Shown: one piece after another, positions 1 through 4,792 of the stretch
Layout: each line of letters begins with the position of its first letter
Numbering within the stretch: the stretch's first letter is position 1
Origin: Treponema sp.
GTDB taxonomy: Bacteria; Spirochaetota; Spirochaetia; Treponematales; Breznakiellaceae
Direction: 5' to 3'
Assembly (NCBI GenBank): GCA_009776715.1
Contig: WRNF01000182.1
Location: 1-5,098 of the forward strand
DNA length: 5,098 nt
The notes under the pieces: generated by a model
Told to the model about the DNA's origin: nothing
Databases searched by the model: none
What the model saw: the letters and a program-made list of their open reading frames with translations, nothing else
Made by a program: the position numbers and the translations under genes

Positions 1-2654
1 AGCGTAATATTGAGAGAAACATAAGCGTTGCTTATAACAACATTGTTTTGCATACTGCCGACAATGCCTCCCAATGCTACTTCCAATCCTGCCGCAGTGG
101 TTGAGTTATTAACGGATAAACCGGCACCGTCAACAATGCAGTTGGTAATTTTAGCATCGGCCCCTGCAGTGCCCGCAATGCCTCCGGTATATCTGCTGGT
201 ATTCGCCGAAACCTCAACAGCATAATATACCCGCAAGTCCCGAATTTCAGCATTTGCTCCTTGCACGGTTCCAAAAATGCCTGTGTTGCTTGCAGCGGCA
301 AAATTATTGCTCACGGTGATTGTATGCCCGTTACCGTAGAATATCTGGCTGGACAAATCGACAGGCTGCCAATCGTTAAACGTTATGTTACTGGTCAATA
401 CAATGTTGGTTATTGCGTCATCTGTAACCAAGTCCCTGATTTGCTCATTGCTCATTTTTAATTGCTCATTGATATAAACCGTGTTAGCCGCAGTTACATC
501 CATACCGGGAATATTGTACACCTTTATGGGCTCTGTCTCGGCAAAGCCTGCGATATTGTGGGTAATCACCGTTATTTCGTAACCGTACACATCGCTTACT
601 GCAGTGCCGTTTTTTACGTTACCAGAATTTATCAACTGAACAGAAAAACTGCCGCCGTCTGCATGCTGCCCGTTAAACGTATTGCGGACAATTTCGCTTT
701 CAAACACATCGCCTTGCGGGCTTGTATGGTATCTGTGTACCAGTAGTTCCGGGTACAGGTAGGTATCAGGCTCATCCCATGTTACCGTTACGCTGTCTCC
801 GGCTGCATTTACCTGCGCCCGCAGCTTTGATACGGAGTTTACCTTGTCATCAGAATACTTAAGCCGCAAATCTGTATCTATCCAGACTGGGGACACATTG
901 CCCATTCTGTCTTCAAACTTTACCAATACCCGGTATCCGCCAGTATACAATAAGCCGGTAATATCATTTGGAGTCCAGGTATTGTTCAAGGCCGTCCCGT
1001 TATACACATTTAGCCGGGGGCTGGCGATTTTTTCTAAATCGTTATCTTCCCCAATCTGCACATACCAATAAAGGCTGTTTGTATCGTCCATGGTCCAGGG
1101 CAGGCTCCATGCCGAGGCAGCGTCTCTGCCGCCCTGTCCGCCGTTGTCAATTAAACCCGCAAGGCCGCCCAGGGTTAGAGTTATTGAGGAACCCTGTCCG
1201 TAAACATAAATCCCCGTCCCGCTTTCCATGGAGGACGGTGTGTTCAGGCTTGCGTTATGCGCAAGCAATTCCGGCGGGGCAATGTCCATTACCACTGTTA
1301 CATACTGGCCGATAGCAACTGCATTGTCAGGGGGCAACGGTAAAACTGGGGTGCTTGTATCGTCATACCAGGGCAGCACCACCAACTGAATAATGCCGGG
1401 CGGAACCGTTGCGAGACTGTGGGTAATGGTGTATTCTCCTGTGCCGGTATTGTAATTTACCTTACTGTCCGATGTTGCATAATGATGTTCCACTGAACCG
1501 CCTGCATTAAAGCCCCGCAAATCGTAGGCCAGCCGCTCTATGACGCTTATCCGGTTCGGAGTAGGGGATGGAGCGTCCTCCGGCGGCGTTATGCTAAATT
1601 TGATATAAACGGTATTAAAATTATTCGGTGCCGGTATATCCCGGTTAAAACGCCGGTCTATATCGGGGCGGTTCCATGGAACGGAATCATTAAAATACCC
1701 GCCCTCCTCTGTGCGGCTTGCCGATATTACCCCCGGCTTGTATGCTTTTTGAACCTCGCTTGTGTCGGTTTGATAAGAGACGTCTTCTTTTATTCCCATT
1801 AAAATGCCGTTTGTGCTTTCTATATCTGGTCCAACCTCAACAGTTATTGCAAGCAAGGCAAGATGAATAGAAGGATAATCCCCGCTGTTCACTGGTATCA
1901 GGTCTATGCGGTTTTGGGAAGGAAATTCCATCCTGAAATAACCGCTTATATCGCCATCTATCCCAAACATCTCACCCCGTCTTTTCCCAAACAAATTTTC
2001 ATCGCTCAGATGCATTGCGCTTATGCGGATATTTCCCGCCGCGCTTTCCTGATTGACAGGCATAGTAAACCACAGGTTAATGGTTTGGTTGTAGGGAAAG
2101 GCGCCTTGAATAGGGTTAAGCGGCGGGTTTGTCCTGCGGTCAAGGCGGGGGCGTATGTCGCAGAACGGAACCAGCGTTACCGGAGTTGCTATGTTAATCG
2201 TAACAGTCGATGCCATAGCGCCGGTATTGGTTTCCTCTGCCGATGTAATTTTAACATCAGGCGGTTTGAGCGAATTGTCTCTGGCGGTTTCCAAAGGCAT
2301 AAGCTGAATGGCCGCCAGCGAATATTCACTGCTGAAGGCCATCCATTCAATGAAGCCGTACCCGCTGTTCGCGGTAAATTCCACGTTAAAAGGGTAGCCC
2401 TTGCGCGGCCCTTCCTTCGTCCGCACATTATCTAAACACCCTGTAATCTGCGGGCTTAAGCCCCAGTCATTGGGGTAGGCAACACTTACCGCCAGCTTGC
2501 GGGAATTGGCCCAGGCAATTTCTTCGTCAATTTTTTTAAAGAAATCGTGGTCAACCGGTTTGAATAAATCGCAGTTTATCAATGTAAAAATTAAAAGACA
2601 AAAAGCAAAAAAGGGCAGCAAACGGCAAAACCGTTGATATTTTCTGTTTTTCAT
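1..2654 (-). CDS. Large surface lipoprotein with Ig-like/FnIII-like modules and GLUG repeats (C-terminus outside window)
   Basis: An uninterrupted minus-strand frame runs from an ATG at 2654-2652 to the left edge (884 codons visible, no stop). Residues 1-28 are a lipoprotein signal peptide: basic start (MKNRKYQR), hydrophobic core, lipobox LINC with lipidated Cys28. Asn at -1 is unusual but fits relaxed spirochaetal lipoboxes. Residues about 50-165 form a beta-rich module (YPFNVEFTANSGYGFIEW). Residues about 172-275 resemble a bacterial Ig-like domain of the SbsA type (TNPPL...INLWFTMPV). Around 605-715 is a fibronectin III-like stretch (SVTVTWDEP). From about 740 a beta-helix begins (YGNGHTITV), then GLUG-type repeats at about 822-848 (GGIAG...ITNC) and 861 onward (GGIVGS). 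It is probably anchored in the outer membrane or facing the periplasm, with an adhesion or binding role; that role is inferred from architecture only. A sigma70-like promoter lies 20 bp upstream. The Shine-Dalgarno sequence is weak. Confidence 0.9.
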   Translation of the reverse strand, partial: MKNRKYQRFCRLLPFFAFCLLIFTLINCDLFKPVDHDFFKKIDEEIAWANSRKLAVSVAYPNDWGLSPQITGCLDNVRTKEGPRKGYPFNVEFTANSGYGFIEWMAFSSEYSLAAIQLMPLETARDNSLKPPDVKITSAEETNTGAMASTVTINIATPVTLVPFCDIRPRLDRRTNPPLNPIQGAFPYNQTINLWFTMPVNQESAAGNIRISAMHLSDENLFGKRRGEMFGIDGDISGYFRMEFPSQNRIDLIPVNSGDYPSIHLALLAITVEVGPDIESTNGILMGIKEDVSYQTDTSEVQKAYKPGVISASRTEEGGYFNDSVPWNRPDIDRRFNRDIPAPNNFNTVYIKFSITPPEDAPSPTPNRISVIERLAYDLRGFNAGGSVEHHYATSDSKVNYNTGTGEYTITHSLATVPPGIIQLVVLPWYDDTSTPVLPLPPDNAVAIGQYVTVVMDIAPPELLAHNASLNTPSSMESGTGIYVYGQGSSITLTLGGLAGLIDNGGQGGRDAASAWSLPWTMDDTNSLYWYVQIGEDNDLEKIASPRLNVYNGTALNNTWTPNDITGLLYTGGYRVLVKFEDRMGNVSPVWIDTDLRLKYSDDKVNSVSKLRAQVNAAGDSVTVTWDEPDTYLYPELLVHRYHTSPQGDVFESEIVRNTFNGQHADGGSFSVQLINSGNVKNGTAVSDVYGYEITVITHNIAGFAETEPIKVYNIPGMDVTAANTVYINEQLKMSNEQIRDLVTDDAITNIVLTSNITFNDWQPVDLSSQIFYGNGHTITVSNNFAAASNTGIFGTVQGANAEIRDLRVYYAVEVSANTSRYTGGIAGTAGADAKITNCIVDGAGLSVNNSTTAAGLEVALGGIVGSMQNNVVISNAYVSLNIT

Positions 2655-2663
2655 GTTATATTT
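2588..2663 (+). repeat. 76-bp direct repeat, copy A (start of the lipoprotein gene)
   Basis: This segment matches 3934-4009 at 71 of 76 positions without gaps (constant offset of 1346 bp). It covers the lipoprotein signal-peptide codons and 9 bp upstream of the ATG. The match stops abruptly on both sides, so this is a duplicated block and not a general similarity of signal peptides. Confidence 0.93.
2634..2662 (+). promoter_or_regulatory. Possible plus-strand promoter antisense to the lipoprotein start
   Basis: TTGATA at 2634-2639, a 17-nt spacer and TATATT at 2657-2662, preceded by TG at the extended -10 position, would start transcription near 2669 toward the antitoxin at 2770. It lies inside the lipoprotein coding start and faces the minus-strand promoter head-on. 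The region is AT-rich, so a chance match is possible; it is listed because the duplicate copy is placed to drive the second antitoxin. Confidence 0.35.
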
Positions 2664-2675
2664 ACCATATAGATA

Positions 2676-2704
2676 ATTATAGTTGTCATTTAGACGCTTG
2701 TCTA
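2676..2704 (-). promoter_or_regulatory. Sigma70-type promoter of the lipoprotein gene
   Basis: On the minus strand, TAGACA (-35, 2704-2699) and a perfect TATAAT (-10, 2681-2676) are separated by exactly 17 nt. Predicted transcription start is near 2669, giving a short leader of about 15 nt before the ATG at 2654. The element lies outside the duplicated 76-bp block, so the broken copy at 4000 lacks it. Confidence 0.7.
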
Positions 2705-2758
2705 GGGTTTGTCCATACTTCAGACGCATTGTGGGCAAATTATCCTAAAATTTATAAC

Positions 2759-2764
2759 AGGAGA
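2759..2764 (+). promoter_or_regulatory. Shine-Dalgarno sequence supporting a GTG start
   Basis: AGGAGA lies five nucleotides before the GTG at 2770-2772. This fixes the antitoxin start at a GTG codon. The second antitoxin at 4015 has no such site. Confidence 0.75.
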
Positions 2765-2769
2765 TAGAA

Positions 2770-3060
2770 GTGTTAGTTATAACAGGTGTTTTTGAAAATG
2801 AGCGGTTTATTCCTGATAAACCGGTTTCCATCCCGCAGAAAAAAAAGGTTGTAGTCACTATAGAAGAAGCAGGAGTGACAGGAACACCCGTTTCTGCGAA
2901 AAAAAACTTTCCGCCATTGACAATGGCACAAATAGAAGAATGGGCGCAAACGCCTGAAATACAAGCGCTTGTAGGTGTTCTAAAGGGAAGGGGTTTGCCG
3001 GAAAACATTAAAATAAGCGATATTCGAAATGAACGGCTTGCGGAAAAGTATAAAGCATGA
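2770..3060 (+). CDS. Antitoxin-like protein, AF2212/DUF104-like N-terminus
   Basis: A 96-residue protein with a GTG start and a good Shine-Dalgarno site. Residues 3-32 (VITGVFENERFIPDKPVSIP...VVVTIEE) follow the pattern of AF2212-like/DUF104 antitoxins, a short beta-rich domain of the form 'Y-E-x-G-x-F-x-P'. The C-terminal part (66-94) has AL-x-G-x-L-x-G-x-G and IRNERLAEKY, shared with the antitoxin at 4015. Its stop codon overlaps the ATG of a PIN toxin start (ATGA at 3057-3060), the usual toxin-antitoxin layout. That toxin is now truncated, so this is an orphan antitoxin. It might still neutralise a related PIN toxin elsewhere, possibly the one at 4338, but this is only inference. Family assignment is from pattern memory, not a search. 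Confidence 0.75.
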   Translation: MLVITGVFENERFIPDKPVSIPQKKKVVVTIEEAGVTGTPVSAKKNFPPLTMAQIEEWAQTPEIQALVGVLKGRGLPENIKISDIRNERLAEKYKA

Positions 3061-3152
3061 AAATTCTTGTTGATGCTAATATCGCCCTTGATGTACTTCT
3101 GGAAAGGCAGCCCTTTTGTAGGCTCTTCCGGGAATATAGTGGAAAATGCTAA
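3057..3152 (+). pseudogene. Truncated PIN-domain toxin (5' fragment)
   Basis: The reading frame starts at an ATG overlapping the antitoxin stop and gives 31 residues. The first 20 (MKILVDANIALDVLLERQPF) are a textbook PIN N-terminus, with catalytic Asp6 in the hhhDxN motif, and align with the start of the intact toxin at 4338. After Phe20 the similarity ends and the frame reaches a TAA at 3150-3152. A PIN toxin needs about 130 residues and at least three acidic residues, so this fragment cannot be active. The break lies near TTTGTAGG (3115-3122), a string also found in the 17-bp inverted repeat downstream, and near the 20-bp inverted match with 3909-3928. Confidence 0.85.
3125..3144 (+). repeat. 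Imperfect inverted repeat, left end of the GxxExxY segment
   Basis: This 20-bp stretch matches the reverse complement of 3909-3928 at 16 of 20 positions, including a perfect 10-bp core TATAGTGGAA (3135-3144). The pair encloses the GxxExxY gene and all the CGCAGAGA clusters. It could mark the ends of an inserted unit or reflect scattered copies of a genomic repeat. Confidence 0.5.
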
Positions 3153-3207
3153 GAATTATTGAATTACCATACGACAATATAAGAAGGCGGATTATATCGA
3201 ATTAAAT

Positions 3208-3243
3208 CACGCAGAGACGCAGAGATGCAGAAACGCAGAGAGG
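3208..3243 (+). repeat. CGCAGAGA tandem repeat cluster 1 (forward)
   Basis: Four 8-bp units start at 3210: CGCAGAGA, CGCAGAGA, TGCAGAAA, CGCAGAGA, preceded by CA. The cluster ends in AGAGAGGA (3237-3244), which serves as the only Shine-Dalgarno-like sequence for the following gene. From memory, repeats of this kind occur next to GxxExxY genes in several phyla. Confidence 0.9.
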
Positions 3244-3255
3244 AAAAATGAGCTT

Positions 3256-3633
3256 ATGGAAGAAAATGAAATAAGTGGAATTATAGTTGATGCGGCGATT
3301 TACATACATAAAAAACTAGGTTCAGGTTTGCTAGAAAACGTGTATGAAGTAATTTTAGCGAAGTTATTAGCTCAAAAAGGTCTTCATGTTCAACGTCAGG
3401 TTTCAATTCCAATAGAATTTGAAGGTGAATACTTGGAAGAAGGCTTTCGTGTAGATTTATTTGTTGAGGGAAAAGTGATAATAGAGTTAAAATCGGTAGA
3501 AAAAATAGGTCCGGCTCATAAAAAGCAATTATTAACATACTTAAAATTAACAAAAACAAAACTAGGCCTTATTATGAACTTTGGATCAGCAGTCATGGTA
3601 GATGGCATAGATAGAATCGTGAATAACCTATAA
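3256..3633 (+). CDS. GxxExxY family protein (PD-(D/E)XK nuclease-like)
   Basis: A 125-residue protein, the usual full length for this family (TIGR04256/PF13366). The name-giving motif is G24-LL-E27-NV-Y30. A PD-(D/E)XK-type core follows: R65-V-D67, then E77-L-K79 after a beta strand (KVIIELKS), and a Q91-xxx-Y95 motif in a helix, as in RecB/Cas4-like nucleases. All key acidic and lysine positions are present, so the fold looks intact; no biological role is established. The ATG at 3256 is the only start in the frame before the family's N-terminus (ENEISGIIVDAAIYIHKKLG). The nearest Shine-Dalgarno-like sequence is 11 nt away and lies in the upstream repeat. A 9-codon frame at 3248-3274 overlaps the start. 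The gene is more AT-rich than its neighbours, which suggests transfer. Confidence 0.92.
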   Translation: MEENEISGIIVDAAIYIHKKLGSGLLENVYEVILAKLLAQKGLHVQRQVSIPIEFEGEYLEEGFRVDLFVEGKVIIELKSVEKIGPAHKKQLLTYLKLTKTKLGLIMNFGSAVMVDGIDRIVNNL

Positions 3634-3650
3634 AGCGTGAGCTATAGGTT
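3625..3650 (+). other. Hairpin overlapping the GxxExxY stop codon
   Basis: AACCTATA (3625-3632) pairs perfectly with TATAGGTT (3643-3650) across a 10-nt loop. The stop codon lies in the stem. No run of T follows on the plus strand, so an intrinsic terminator is doubtful; it may instead stabilise the 3' end of the mRNA. Confidence 0.45.
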
Positions 3651-3664
3651 CTCTGCGTCTCTGG
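3650..3664 (-). repeat. CGCAGAGA repeat cluster 2 (reverse)
   Basis: TCTCTGCGTCTCTGG is the reverse complement of about two CGCAGAGA units. With cluster 1 it brackets the GxxExxY gene in inverted orientation. Confidence 0.8.
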
Positions 3665-3679
3665 AGTTTGTAGGAAAAC
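3663..3679 (+). repeat. 17-bp perfect inverted repeat, left arm
   Basis: GGAGTTTGTAGGAAAAC is identical to the reverse complement of 3871-3887. The arms are 191 bp apart and enclose CGCAGAGA clusters 3 and 4. Each arm directly abuts a reverse or inverted CGCAGAGA cluster. Confidence 0.9.
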
Positions 3680-3696
3680 CCTTTCTGGTATTATTT

Positions 3697-3731
3697 CACG
3701 CAGAAACGCAGAGATCGCAGAGACGCAGAGA
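3697..3731 (+). repeat. CGCAGAGA tandem repeat cluster 3 (forward)
   Basis: Units CGCAGAAA (3699), CGCAGAGA (3707), one extra T at 3715, CGCAGAGA (3716) and CGCAGAGA (3724), preceded by CA as in cluster 1. A short 28-codon frame starts at 3744 just after it, in the position the GxxExxY gene holds relative to cluster 1, but its product is not recognisable. Confidence 0.9.
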
Positions 3732-3835
3732 AGAAGAAATGTTATGAATATAACAGAAAAAGCCGAATTTCCTTTAAAATTTTATGAAATTTGTCTGAAT
3801 TTCCTTAGAAAAAATGATGCAATTTCATAGCACTG
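3732..3835. other. AT-rich stretch without a recognisable gene
   Basis: Within the 381-bp gap between the GxxExxY stop (3633) and the antitoxin (4015), this part holds only a 28-residue frame (3744-3830, MNITEKAEFP...). It also has a direct repeat of GAATTTCCTT, once near 3769 and once near 3798. There is no Shine-Dalgarno site and no recognisable homology. The rest of the gap is the repeats, the lipoprotein remnant and the promoter described separately. Confidence 0.5.
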
Positions 3836-3853
3836 CTCCGCATCTCTGCGTGA
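3836..3853 (-). repeat. CGCAGAGA repeat cluster 4 (reverse)
   Basis: The reverse complement reads CTCACGCAGAGATGCGG: about two units with the leading CA found in the forward clusters. A GAAGAAGAAG tract on the same strand flanks it, similar to the AGAAGAAGAA tract after cluster 3. Confidence 0.7.
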
Positions 3854-3870
3854 GCTTCTTCTTCAAAATA

Positions 3871-3887
3871 GTTTTCCTACAAACTCC
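3871..3887 (-). repeat. 17-bp perfect inverted repeat, right arm
   Basis: Exact reverse complement of 3663-3679. It lies between CGCAGAGA clusters 4 and 5 and is read as part of the lipoprotein remnant frame. Confidence 0.9.
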
Positions 3888-3903
3888 TGCGTCTCTGTGT
3901 GAA
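3885..3903 (-). repeat. CGCAGAGA repeat cluster 5 (reverse)
   Basis: The reverse complement reads CACACAGAGACGCAGGAG, about two degenerate units with the leading CA. It is the outermost right-hand cluster, opposite in orientation to cluster 1. Confidence 0.7.
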
Positions 3904-3908
3904 GGAAT

Positions 3909-3928
3909 ATTCCACTATAATGTCTGAA
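3909..3928 (-). repeat. Imperfect inverted repeat, right end of the GxxExxY segment
   Basis: Partner of 3125-3144 (16 of 20 matches, core TTCCACTATA at 3909-3918). It lies six bases before the 76-bp lipoprotein duplicate begins, so it coincides with a rearrangement boundary. Confidence 0.5.
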
Positions 3929-3933
3929 GGGCC

Positions 3934-4009
3934 AAATTAAAAAACAAAAAGTTAAAAAGGGCAGCAAACGGCAAAACCGTTGATATTTTCTGGTTTTCAT
4001 GTTATGTTT
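3934..4009 (+). repeat. 76-bp direct repeat, copy B
   Basis: Duplicate of 2588-2663 with five substitutions and no gaps. It ends five bases before the antitoxin ATG at 4015. Confidence 0.93.
3980..4008 (+). promoter_or_regulatory. Putative promoter of the antitoxin-PIN operon
   Basis: TTGATA (3980-3985), a 17-nt spacer and TATGTT (4003-4008), with an extended -10 TG at 4000-4001. The expected transcription start, about 7 nt past the -10 box, falls on the ATG at 4015. This would give a leaderless mRNA and explain the missing Shine-Dalgarno sequence. AACGG and CCGTT (3967-3971 and 3977-3981) form a small inverted repeat touching the -35 box, where an autoregulating antitoxin could bind; the repeat is also part of the old coding sequence, so that is speculative. 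Confidence 0.5.
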
Positions 4010-4014
4010 CCTTT

Positions 4015-4341
4015 ATGACCATTACACAAACAGTAGAAATTCCGGCTGACCGGCGGCTGTATTTAGACATGGAAATTCCTCATGAAATAACAGCAGATAA
4101 AGCGTTTGTGACAATCCAATTCCCTGTTCCGGCAGAAGCGCAGCAAGAAATGCCGGCAGAGCCAAGAACTGCGGGCAAAAAAATCGGCATGACCAGAAAA
4201 GAATTGGACGAATTCCTGAAAAATGCCCACACGCCGCATTCTGATGCGCTTTTGGGGATACTTTCCGGAGCGGGAGACATTACTCTTGAGCAAATCCGCG
4301 AAGAAAGACTGGCGAGAAAATATCCGGAATATTTTAAATGA
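4015..4341 (+). CDS. Antitoxin of a PIN toxin-antitoxin pair
   Basis: A 108-residue small hydrophilic protein directly before, and overlapping by ATGA, a complete PIN toxin; this context is the main reason for the call. Residues 3-33 (ITQTVEIPADRRLYLDMEIP...) form a short beta-rich segment like the DNA-binding or dimerising N-termini of small antitoxins. Residues 40-60 are a Pro/Ala/Glu-rich linker. Residues 78-103 (AL-LG-IL-SG-AG...IREERLARKY) are likely helical and shared with the antitoxin at 2770, so they are the probable toxin-binding part. There is no Shine-Dalgarno sequence before the ATG (TTTCCTTT precedes it). It is expected to repress its own operon and to block the toxin's active site. 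I do not recognise a named family for the N-terminus. Confidence 0.8.
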   Translation: MTITQTVEIPADRRLYLDMEIPHEITADKAFVTIQFPVPAEAQQEMPAEPRTAGKKIGMTRKELDEFLKNAHTPHSDALLGILSGAGDITLEQIREERLARKYPEYFK

Positions 4342-4754
4342 AAGTTCTGATAGACACAAATGTTGTTCTGAACATATTGCTTAATCAACCCAATTTTTTT
4401 GACGGTTCTAAAAAAGTTTTTGATCTTGCTGAAACAGGTGTATTTGCCGCTTTTATCTCTGCTTCGGCAATTACTGACATTTATTTTATTGCCAGTAAAA
4501 AACTGGGAAAGAAAGTTGCCCGTGAAAATATTAAACAACACCTCCTCTCGGTTTTTAAACTGGCTACGGTAACTGACAGCCATATCTATCAAGCGCTTGA
4601 TCTTGATTGGACCGATTTCGAAGACTCCGTTCAATATACCGTAGGCGAAAGTTTTTCTGCTGACTACATCGTTACGCGCAATACAAAAGATTTTGCCTCC
4701 GGCTCCATTCCCGCTGTAACGCCGGAAGAATTTTTGCAGGCTATTGCTGTTTAA
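4338..4754 (+). CDS. PIN-domain ribonuclease toxin (PIN_3, VapC-like)
   Basis: A 138-residue complete PIN domain, typical length for VapC-like toxins. Metal-binding acidic residues are visible: Asp6 in VLIDTNVVLN, Asp47 in the SASAITDIYFI helix (where Glu is common), Asp93/Asp96 in the DFEDSVQY motif, and Asp109/Asp118 in ADYIVTRNTKDF. The ending PAVTPEEFLQ is the standard PIN_3 (PF13470) close. These enzymes cut RNA, often tRNA or rRNA, with Mg2+ when freed from the antitoxin; the target here cannot be read from sequence. The ATG overlaps the antitoxin stop (ATGA), so translation is probably coupled; there is no strong Shine-Dalgarno of its own. No truncation or frameshift is seen, so it should be functional. 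Confidence 0.93.
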   Translation: MKVLIDTNVVLNILLNQPNFFDGSKKVFDLAETGVFAAFISASAITDIYFIASKKLGKKVARENIKQHLLSVFKLATVTDSHIYQALDLDWTDFEDSVQYTVGESFSADYIVTRNTKDFASGSIPAVTPEEFLQAIAV

Positions 4755-4792
4755 TTCAGGGAACAGGAAACAATGTCCATACTCGCCTGCCT

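Larger units (their letters stand above)
3863..4000 (-). pseudogene. Truncated lipoprotein signal-peptide remnant (paralogue of the 1-2654 gene)
   Basis: An ATG at 4000-3998 opens a frame whose first 22 residues (MKTRKYQRFCRLLPF...FLI) match the signal peptide of the lipoprotein at 2654 almost residue for residue. It then departs into WPFRHYSG and repeat-encoded residues and stops at 3865-3863 after 45 residues. The lipobox cysteine is lost, and the minus-strand promoter is absent because the duplicated block ends 9 bp upstream of the ATG. It is therefore a dead 5' fragment created by duplication or by deletion of a paralogue. Confidence 0.82.

Noticed and set aside
968..1315. 115-codon plus-strand open frame
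   Set aside because: Antisense to the lipoprotein; Arg/Cys/Pro-rich low-plausibility translation.
1863..2435. 190-codon plus-strand open frame
   Set aside because: It lies wholly antisense to the continuous lipoprotein frame, has a composition odd for a protein (many Arg/Cys/His) and no Shine-Dalgarno site or known motif.
3744..3830. 28-residue protein after repeat cluster 3
   Set aside because: There is no recognisable family, no good ribosome site, and an AT-rich composition that opens short frames by chance; kept only as a note on the gene-poor stretch.
3208..3903. CRISPR array
   Set aside because: The CGCAGAGA units are 8 bp, directly adjacent, and occur in both orientations; there are no spacers of regular length and no cas genes.
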